Assembly: GCA_038256565.1 (NCBI GenBank)
Contig: JBBSKG010000082.1
Span: 1-11,976 of the forward strand
Length of the DNA: 11,976 bases
Direction of reading: 5' to 3'
From: JACOTK01 sp038256565
GTDB lineage: Bacteria > Actinomycetota > Acidimicrobiia > Acidimicrobiales > CADCSY01
Position 1 is the first letter of the stretch, and the number at the start of each line of letters is the position of its first letter. Below are positions 6,533 through 11,976 of the stretch, piece by piece. The notes beneath the pieces were generated by a model. The model had not been told where the DNA came from and searched no databases. It saw only the letters and a program-made list of their open reading frames with translations. A program made the position numbers and the translations under genes.

Positions 6533-6616
6533 ATAAGCCCCCTTGTGAATAGCCCTGATGAGACGATACACCCAAGTTGTATTATCCAGTCCAGAAAAAT
6601 GCTGGTGGCTATTCGT
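6533..6616 (-). promoter_or_regulatory. icd to aldehyde dehydrogenase spacer with inverted repeat
   Basis: The 84-bp gap has a perfect 8-bp inverted repeat (gaatagcc at 6547-6554 and ggctattc at 6607-6614) with 52 nt between arms. A GATAAT box on the minus strand lies in the middle and could be a -10 element for the aldehyde dehydrogenase gene, but no -35 box matches it. The clear ribosome binding site is aaggggg just before ATG 6532. Confidence 0.25.
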
Positions 6617-7813
6617 TTACAAGCGGTCGATAATCGCAGAGGCGAACTCAGAACACTTGACTTCGGTGGCACCATCCATGAGGCGAGCGAAGTCGTAGGT
6701 AACGATTTTATCGGCAATGGTTGCTTCAAGAGCGGTGATGATGTCATCGGCTGCATCTTTCCAACCAAGGTGTTCAAACATGAGCACTCCCGACAACAGG
6801 ACCGAACCAGGGTTCACCTTGTCTTGTCCTGCGTATTTGGGAGCGGTTCCATGAGTTGCCTCGAAGATGCCGTGCCCAGTCACATAGTTGATGTTTGCCC
6901 CAGGAGCAATGCCGATGCCGCCAACTTGAGCCGCAAGTGCATCTGACAAATAGTCACCGTTGAGATTGGTAGTAGCAATAACATCAAAGTCGGTCGGACG
7001 GGTCAAGACTTGTTGCAAAGTGATGTCGGCAATCGAATCTTTAACGAGCACTTTGTCGCCTGGTTTACCGTCACAGTCATCCCAACCAACGGCCACATCG
7101 GCGAACTCTTCACGAACAAGGTCATAGCCCCAACTACGAAACGCTCCCTCGGTGAACTTTTGAATGTTGCCCTTGTGCACCAAGGTCACGCTCTTGCGTC
7201 CATGTTCAACTGCATATTGCACAGCAGCGCGAACGAGTCGCTTTGAGCCTGTAGTCGAGATCGGCTTGATACCAATACCTGAGTCATGGCGAATATCCCA
7301 ACCGAACTCGTCATGAAGAAAGCCAATCAGCTTGGCAACTTCTTTGGTGCCTGACTCAAGCTCAAGACCGGCATATACGTCTTCGGTGTTCTCACGAAAG
7401 ATCACCATGTCAACAAGTTCGGGGTGCTTTACGGGCGATGGAACCCCAGTAAACCAACGGACCGGGCGCAGACATACATACAGGTCGAGAATCTGGCGAA
7501 GTGCCACGTTCAGGCTACGAATGCCGCCGCCAACTGGAGTAGTCAGGGGACCCTTGATGCCAACTAGGTATTCACGGAAATCAAGAACCGTCTGCTCGGG
7601 CAGCCAATCGCCTGTTTCGTTGAAGGCTTTCTCGCCAGCGAGCACTTCTTTCCACGCGACTTTGCGCCCATGCTTGGTAGCTGCAGCGTCGAGCACGGAG
7701 CGAGCTGCTGGCCAAATGTCAACCCCAGTTCCATCACCTTCAATGAAGGGGATGATGGGTTCAGTAGGAACGTTAAGGGTGCCGTCAGCGGCAAGGGTGA
7801 TCTTTTCGGCCAT
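6617..7813 (-). CDS. icd: Isocitrate dehydrogenase (NADP+)
   Basis: 398 residues of the bacterial homodimeric Icd type, which oxidises and decarboxylates isocitrate to 2-oxoglutarate in the TCA cycle. Substrate-binding residues are seen in RSLNVALRQ (Arg99, Ser100, Asn102, Arg106) and FRENTEDVYAG (Arg140, Tyr147). HGTAPKYAG carries the Lys-Tyr pair that selects NADP+, and VTYDFARLMDG supplies the further Tyr and Arg. Ser100 is the position phosphorylated by AceK in E. coli, but no kinase gene is in this window. The protein is slightly shorter than the ~416 aa E. coli enzyme. ATG 7813 has no strong Shine-Dalgarno sequence. It follows metF after 58 bp, so it may be read from the purN-metF transcript or have its own promoter. 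Confidence 0.95.
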   Translation of the reverse strand: MAEKITLAADGTLNVPTEPIIPFIEGDGTGVDIWPAARSVLDAAATKHGRKVAWKEVLAGEKAFNETGDWLPEQTVLDFREYLVGIKGPLTTPVGGGIRSLNVALRQILDLYVCLRPVRWFTGVPSPVKHPELVDMVIFRENTEDVYAGLELESGTKEVAKLIGFLHDEFGWDIRHDSGIGIKPISTTGSKRLVRAAVQYAVEHGRKSVTLVHKGNIQKFTEGAFRSWGYDLVREEFADVAVGWDDCDGKPGDKVLVKDSIADITLQQVLTRPTDFDVIATTNLNGDYLSDALAAQVGGIGIAPGANINYVTGHGIFEATHGTAPKYAGQDKVNPGSVLLSGVLMFEHLGWKDAADDIITALEATIADKIVTYDFARLMDGATEVKCSEFASAIIDRL

Positions 7814-7871
7814 GGGCCGCAGTCTATGACCGCACCGCCCATGAACGACATTATTGCTTTACAGACAGGGC

Positions 7872-8729
7872 CTAAAGAGAGAGGTTTGCGTAAATTTCTC
7901 GGGTCGCGGTTGAGCGGTTGAGAGTGTAGAAGTGTAGACCTGGGGCACCGGCATCTAGGAGTTCTTGGCAAAGTTCGGTGGCTACTTCAACGCCGATGCG
8001 ACGCACCTCGTCTGGCTGGTCGGCCACGCCACGCAGGCGTTCGGCAAATGAGTCGGGGAAGGCTGCACCTGAGAGTTGTGCGAAGCGTTCGATCTGTCCA
8101 AGGTTTGTTACGGGCATGATGCCTGGAAGAACTGGCTTGTCGACCCCGAGCGCCGAGAGGTCATCGACCATTTGCAAATAGTCGGCTGCTTGAAAGAAGA
8201 ATTGGGTGACGCCGAAATCCGCGAGGGTCAGCTTTGCTGCAAGGTATCGTCGGTCATCAGCCAAGTCGGTTGAACGAGGGTGACCTTCCGGATGTGCAGC
8301 AACGCCAATTGAAAAAGCACCACGTTCTCTAATCAGCCCAACAAGTTCATGTGCGTAGTGGAAGCTGTCTGAAGAGTTGTCGGCGGCGGCGTCTACTAAT
8401 GGGTCACCAGCGAGAGCCAGGATGTTTTCTACGCCCGCTTCGTTGTAACCATCGATGATGTCGACCAACTCGTCACGTCTGTGTCCAACACAAGTGAGAT
8501 GCGCCATGGGTGTCATCGAAGTCTCTCGAAGAATGCGCACAACGATGTCGCGGGTGCGCTCGCGTGTACTGCCACCAGCCCCGTAGGTGACCGATACAAA
8601 GGTGGGGTTCAATGGCTCCAACTCAACGAGAGCTTTCTCAAGAGCACGCTCTGCTTCGTCAGTCTTTGGTGGGAAGAACTCAAATGAAATACAACGTTGA
8701 ACTGCCAACAGCTCATGAATCTTGGCCAT
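7872..8729 (-). CDS. metF: 5,10-methylenetetrahydrofolate reductase
   Basis: 285 residues, the normal bacterial MetF size. It reduces 5,10-methylene-THF to 5-methyl-THF with FAD, supplying methyl groups for methionine synthesis. Seen in order: ISFEFFPPKT with catalytic Glu17, VTYGAGGSTRERT, AHLTCVGH, NILALAGDP with Asp109, GVAAHPEGHP, TQFFFQAADY, LPGIMPV and the C-terminal APGLHFYTLNRS. ATG 8729 is right: a longer frame back to 8852 would run deep into folD with unrelated residues, and ggaaag lies just before this ATG across the folD stop codon. Only 8 nt separate the folD stop from this start, so the two are co-transcribed. FolD provides its substrate. Confidence 0.95.
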   Translation of the reverse strand: MAKIHELLAVQRCISFEFFPPKTDEAERALEKALVELEPLNPTFVSVTYGAGGSTRERTRDIVVRILRETSMTPMAHLTCVGHRRDELVDIIDGYNEAGVENILALAGDPLVDAAADNSSDSFHYAHELVGLIRERGAFSIGVAAHPEGHPRSTDLADDRRYLAAKLTLADFGVTQFFFQAADYLQMVDDLSALGVDKPVLPGIMPVTNLGQIERFAQLSGAAFPDSFAERLRGVADQPDEVRRIGVEVATELCQELLDAGAPGLHFYTLNRSTATREIYANLSL

Positions 8730-8737
8730 GGTTAACG

Positions 8738-9616
8738 CTACTTTCCGATCGATTTCGAAGAAGCGCTGGCACGTTCGGAGGCTGCGACCGTGTTGGCCAA
8801 CAGCATTGCCACCGTTGTTGGACCTACTCCTCCTAGGCGTGGGGTGATCCACCCAGCCACTTCGGCCACAGATTCGTCAACATCAGAGACCAAACGTTTG
8901 CCTTCCCATGTGATGCCACCGCCAATAACAGCCGCTCCAGGCCGCACCATATGGGGTTGTATCAAGTTAGGACTTCCTGCTGCCCCAATCACTATGTCGG
9001 CGCGCTGAGTGTGTTCGATCCAATTCGGCACTCCGGTATGCACGACCGTGACCGCGGCATTGGCATGAGGTCGCTTAAGAGAGAGCAGTAACCCAAGAGG
9101 TCGACCAAGTGTGACGCCTCGTCCGACGATCACAACATGACGTCCAGCAACCGGAACTTCATAGTGCGCAAGTAGAGCCTGAATGCCTGCAGGCGTACAC
9201 GGCAATGGCCCCTCGGCTCCCATGACCAAAAGCCCCAGGTTGGCTGGGTGCAAGCCGTCGGCGTCCTTCATGGGGTCAATGGCTGTGAGAACTCTGCTCT
9301 CATCGATTCCGTCTGGCAAAGGGAGTTGCACAAGGAAGGCGTGCACGCTTGGGTCTGTGTTGAAACTCTCAACCGCGACCAACACGTCGTCGGTGGTGGC
9401 ATCTGCACCAAGACGACAATCTGATGAGACCAACCCAACCAGAGCGCATGCCTCATGTTTCTTACGCACATATCCAGCACTTGGTGGGTCGTCGCCAACA
9501 AGGATCGTGCCGAGTCCGGGGACGATACCTTGGCTAGCTAAAGCTTTGACACGGGCCTCTAAATCGCCAAACACACGGTCGGCAACGGGTTTACCTTCAA
9601 GCAAAATGGCGCTCAT
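8738..9616 (-). CDS. folD: Bifunctional methylene-THF dehydrogenase/methenyl-THF cyclohydrolase
   Basis: 292 residues. FolD oxidises 5,10-methylene-THF to methenyl-THF and hydrolyses it to 10-formyl-THF, both reversibly, in the cytosol. The catalytic Tyr49-x3-Lys53 motif is in GYVRKKHEA. QLPLPDGID and DADGLHPANLG form the folate site. The NADP+ loop reads GRGVTLGRPLGLLL, the actinobacterial form, where most bacteria have GRSxxVGxP. The end of the domain is TPRLGGVGPTTVAMLLANT. The start codon overlaps the purH stop by one base (TAATG), a sign of translational coupling. Its product, 10-formyl-THF, is the co-substrate of the PurH and PurN enzymes encoded just upstream. Confidence 0.96.
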   Translation of the reverse strand: MSAILLEGKPVADRVFGDLEARVKALASQGIVPGLGTILVGDDPPSAGYVRKKHEACALVGLVSSDCRLGADATTDDVLVAVESFNTDPSVHAFLVQLPLPDGIDESRVLTAIDPMKDADGLHPANLGLLVMGAEGPLPCTPAGIQALLAHYEVPVAGRHVVIVGRGVTLGRPLGLLLSLKRPHANAAVTVVHTGVPNWIEHTQRADIVIGAAGSPNLIQPHMVRPGAAVIGGGITWEGKRLVSDVDESVAEVAGWITPRLGGVGPTTVAMLLANTVAASERASASSKSIGK

Positions 9617-11151
9617 TAGTGCAAAAAATGCCTTTCGCCTGTGAAGATCATGGCAATTCCATGTTCATCGGCAGCCGTGATGACCTCGTCATCGCGTACT
9701 GAGCCTCCGGGTTGAATAACCACCGCAACTCCAGTGGCTGCGGCTGCATCGAGTCCATCTCTGAAAGGATAGAAAGCGTCGCTTGCGCACGCTCCGCCGG
9801 CTGCTCGACCGTTTGCTTTCTTGGCAGCAATCTCACCTGACTCCACACGGTTCTGTTGGCCCGCCCCAATGCCCCAGGCAACATGATCTTTCACCATGAC
9901 AATGGCGTTTGACTTTACGTGCCCACACACTCGCCAAGCTATCTCGGCATCACTCCATTGTTCAGGTGTTGGCTGAGCTTTAGTTACTACTCGCCACTCA
10001 TCACGGGTGGCCACAAAACCTGGGGCATCTTGTACTAGAAACCCGCCAGTGATCTGTCTCAGTTGCAGCCGATCAACCTGAGGTGCACTGGCCTCTAAGA
10101 GACGAGTGTTTTTACGCTTTGCCACCAAACGTTCGACGACACCGGGCTCATAGCCAGGAGCGATGACCACATCGGCTTGGGCCGCATTGACCATTGCTTC
10201 GACCGTGGCATTGTCGATGGGACGATTCAACGCGACTATGCCGCCAAATGCAGAACGCTCATCGCAAGAAAAAGCCCGTTCGTAAGCGGTCGCAAGGTCA
10301 TGGGCAATTGCGACACCACAAGGGTTGGCATGTTTGACGATGACAGCGGCGGGCTTGTCACCGAGGTCGTGAACAAGGTTCCATGCCGCATCGGCGTCAT
10401 AGAGGTTTAGATACGAAAGCGCCAACCCAGCGTGTTGCACAACGTCATCCCACCAACTGGTTTCGCCTATTGCGCGATAACGAGCACCACGCTGATGTGG
10501 GTTCTCTCCATATCGAAGGTCTTGCACACGCTCAAGCGCAAGGTGCACAGTCGGTGGCAACCCGGTTGACTCTTCGGTCGCGTTTGTCTCATCTGCATTG
10601 GTCTCGTCGAGCCACCCCACGATGGCTGCGTCATAGGCCGCTGTATGTGCAAAGGCTGCACGAGCCAACCTTCGTCGAGTCGTTGGCGAAAGGCCACTTG
10701 CCTTGGTAGTGCGCAACTCATCAAGAACAGCGTCGTAGTCAGCGGGGTCTACGACTATGGCGACCGAGTCATGATTCTTCGCAGCGGCACGCACCATGGT
10801 CGGCCCACCAACGTCGATCATCTCGATCGATGGATCAGCACGAAACGGATAGAGATTGCAGACCACAAGATCTATAGGCGTAATGCCCCGAGCTTCAAGA
10901 TCAGCCATGTGTGTGGGCTTTGAACGGTCGGCAAGAATGCCACCGTGAATGATGGGGTGAAGCGTTTTGACTCGGCCGTCGAGCATTTCGGAGGCACCTG
11001 TGATCACGGCAACTTCAGTCACTGGCACAGCGTTGTCGGATAATGCTTTTGCGGTCCCGCCGCTAGAAACCAATTCCCAACCCAATCCAACCAAGCCCTT
11101 AGCGAACTCGATAAGACCGGTTTTGTCGTAGACCGACAGGAGGGCTCTCAC
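9616..11151 (-). CDS. purH: AICAR transformylase/IMP cyclohydrolase
   Basis: 511 residues, two domains. The N-terminal IMP cyclohydrolase half has SVYDKTG, SSGGTA and DGRVKTLHPIIHGG (about 58-71). The C-terminal AICAR transformylase half has RYGENPHQ (213-220), KHANPCG (273-279, the catalytic Lys-His), RSAFGGIVALN and the closing FTGERHF. It carries out the last two steps of IMP synthesis: formylation of AICAR with 10-formyl-THF, then ring closure. The start is GTG 11151, overlapping the purN stop by 4 nt (GTGA). Between the domains there is a small duplicated DETNADETN stretch (182-190), most likely a surface linker. Confidence 0.97.
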   Translation of the reverse strand: MRALLSVYDKTGLIEFAKGLVGLGWELVSSGGTAKALSDNAVPVTEVAVITGASEMLDGRVKTLHPIIHGGILADRSKPTHMADLEARGITPIDLVVCNLYPFRADPSIEMIDVGGPTMVRAAAKNHDSVAIVVDPADYDAVLDELRTTKASGLSPTTRRRLARAAFAHTAAYDAAIVGWLDETNADETNATEESTGLPPTVHLALERVQDLRYGENPHQRGARYRAIGETSWWDDVVQHAGLALSYLNLYDADAAWNLVHDLGDKPAAVIVKHANPCGVAIAHDLATAYERAFSCDERSAFGGIVALNRPIDNATVEAMVNAAQADVVIAPGYEPGVVERLVAKRKNTRLLEASAPQVDRLQLRQITGGFLVQDAPGFVATRDEWRVVTKAQPTPEQWSDAEIAWRVCGHVKSNAIVMVKDHVAWGIGAGQQNRVESGEIAAKKANGRAAGGACASDAFYPFRDGLDAAAATGVAVVIQPGGSVRDDEVITAADEHGIAMIFTGERHFLH

Positions 11152-11708
11152 GAAAACTTCCCTTCTACAAAAGCGTTGATGGTTGCGGGGTATAGATCGC
11201 GCTCAACTATTTTGATGCGCTCGTGCAGCACCTCAAGCGTGTCATCGCTGAGCACGGGAACAAATTCTTGGGCAAGTATCGGGCCAGCATCGACCTCATC
11301 AATTGCAAGATGAACCGTGCAGCCAGTGACTCTAACTCCAGCGTTCATGGCTTCTTCTACGGCGTGCCAGCCGGGGAATGCGGGCAACAGAGAAGGGTGC
11401 GTGTTGAGAATACGTCCGCCATAAGCATCGTGAATGGGCTTAGCCAAGATGGTGCCAAACCCTGCCATGACAACCAGCTCGACCTCGTGTCTTCCAAGCG
11501 CATCAAGCACTCGGTGGGTATAGGCAACTCGGTCAAAATCGTCTCCGTACGAATCACGCTCTACCAACTCGACGTCAACTCCTGCCCGACCCGCAACATC
11601 AGTGGAACGACAAGTCCGGTCGACGATTACGACGACCACATCACGACATTCAGCCAAAATCGCCTCGAGAATCGTTCCAGTTCCCGACGCCAAAACCCCG
11701 ATTCGCAC
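11148..11708 (-). CDS. purN: Phosphoribosylglycinamide formyltransferase
   Basis: 186 residues, close to the usual 190-215. PurN transfers the formyl group of 10-formyl-THF to GAR, the third step of purine synthesis. The catalytic triad is visible with the E. coli spacing: Asn102 and His104 in NTHPSLLPAFPG, and Asp140 in DEVDAGPIL. The N-terminal phosphate loop reads LASGTGT where many homologues have SGxGSN. The start is taken as GTG 11708 because RIGVLASGTGT aligns with the usual N-terminus; the frame stays open upstream for a few codons without ATG, and no strong Shine-Dalgarno sequence is seen. It is the first gene of the purN-purH-folD-metF group. Confidence 0.94.
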   Translation of the reverse strand: MRIGVLASGTGTILEAILAECRDVVVVIVDRTCRSTDVAGRAGVDVELVERDSYGDDFDRVAYTHRVLDALGRHEVELVVMAGFGTILAKPIHDAYGGRILNTHPSLLPAFPGWHAVEEAMNAGVRVTGCTVHLAIDEVDAGPILAQEFVPVLSDDTLEVLHERIKIVERDLYPATINAFVEGKFS

Positions 11709-11743
11709 GTCACTAACGCTATCAGCGCACTGATCCGAGCCAG

Positions 11744-11965
11744 CTAAAGGTCCCGCGCGGGAAGCACCAGCTTCAACCAGGGCCTCGGCGCAAAAGCTTG
11801 ACGATAAAGCACTCGGGTGCCGTTTCCGACCCCTTCGAGGGTGCGATGGTCCTCCTGAAGGGCACTACAGGCAATTGCGTTTAACCCGACATTGCTGATC
11901 GTCACGGGGTTGGAAGCGACAAGAACCAGTCGCTCATTTCGCGTATCAGAACGGGTATTGCTGCA
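11744..11965 (-). other. Coding-like stretch upstream of purN with no good start
   Basis: On the minus strand a frame is open from 11965 to TAG 11744-11746 and reads plausibly as protein (ERLVLVASNPVTISNVGLNA ... EGVGNGTRVLYRQAFAPRPW, LKLVLPARDL), with codon use like its neighbours. It has no ATG; an in-frame TGA lies at 11966-11968. The only usual start is GTG 11905, which would leave 53 residues. The frame one step over is open upstream to the window edge (FDAAIPVLIRE), so a frameshifted 3' end of a larger gene is possible. I do not recognise the family. Confidence 0.25.
11751..11762. repeat. 12-bp perfect palindrome near the purN start
   Basis: tcccgcgcggga is its own reverse complement. 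It lies 43-54 bp upstream of the purN start codon, within the last codons of the coding-like stretch. It could be an operator for the purine-folate operon, but GC palindromes of this size also occur by chance. No T-run follows on the minus strand, so it is not a terminator. Confidence 0.2.
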
Positions 11966-11976
11966 TCAAAGCTAGA

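Noticed and set aside
8730..8852. N-terminal extension of metF to ATG 8852
   Set aside because: It would overlap folD by more than 100 bp with low-complexity residues unlike MetF; ATG 8729 has a ribosome binding site and matches family length.
9183..9644. 153-codon plus-strand frame across folD and the purH end
   Set aside because: It lies opposite catalytic motifs of FolD and has the biased composition expected of an antisense shadow.
11223..11747. 174-codon plus-strand frame across purN
   Set aside because: Antisense shadow of purN; the minus strand carries the full PurN catalytic triad with correct spacing.

Overview
This window looks like an ordinary chromosomal stretch from a moderately GC-rich actinobacterium. 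The FolD signature GRGVTLGRPLGLLL, the DUF7064-like plus SCP2-type gene pair, frequent GTG starts (mdh, purH, purN) and the SdhB tail CPRGIKIT all point to Actinobacteria. Class Acidimicrobiia is my best guess, but that is inference and not proven by the sequence.

Left part (1-3974). The last 26 codons of a succinate dehydrogenase/fumarate reductase iron-sulfur subunit are followed at once by a hairpin with a T-rich tail. Next is a secreted protein with a signal peptide, a Pro/Ser-rich linker, a TIM-barrel glycoside-hydrolase-like domain and a C-terminal peptidoglycan-binding domain. Downstream on the minus strand is a decayed toxin-antitoxin pair: an intact-looking Xre/MbcA/ParS-type antitoxin and a RES-domain toxin broken by a frameshift, an in-frame stop and an apparent internal deletion. 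The pair sits between the 3' end of the hydrolase gene and a second, shrunken copy of that 3' end (2525-2601). This is the most unusual structure in the window. A DUF7064/AttH-like gene (minus) and an SCP2 sterol-carrier-like gene (plus) then diverge from a gap of about 32 bp.

Right part (4006-11976), all on the minus strand. In transcription order it reads purN, purH, folD, metF, icd, an aldehyde dehydrogenase gene and mdh. The first four are tightly packed: purN/purH overlap by 4 nt, purH/folD by 1 nt, and folD/metF are 8 nt apart. They form one functional unit. FolD makes and interconverts 10-formyl- and 5,10-methylene-tetrahydrofolate, PurN and PurH spend 10-formyl-THF on purine ring closure, and MetF diverts methylene-THF to methyl-THF for methionine. 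The icd, aldehyde dehydrogenase and mdh genes follow with larger gaps. Together with the sdhB tail they make this a central-carbon (TCA cycle) neighbourhood. Upstream of purN lies an open stretch (11744-11965) that reads like protein but has no good start codon.

I see no tRNA or rRNA genes, CRISPR array, transposase, integrase or phage genes. No wholly new system is evident. The points worth a second look are the duplicated 3' end flanking a broken toxin-antitoxin module, and a few small ORF and repeat oddities.
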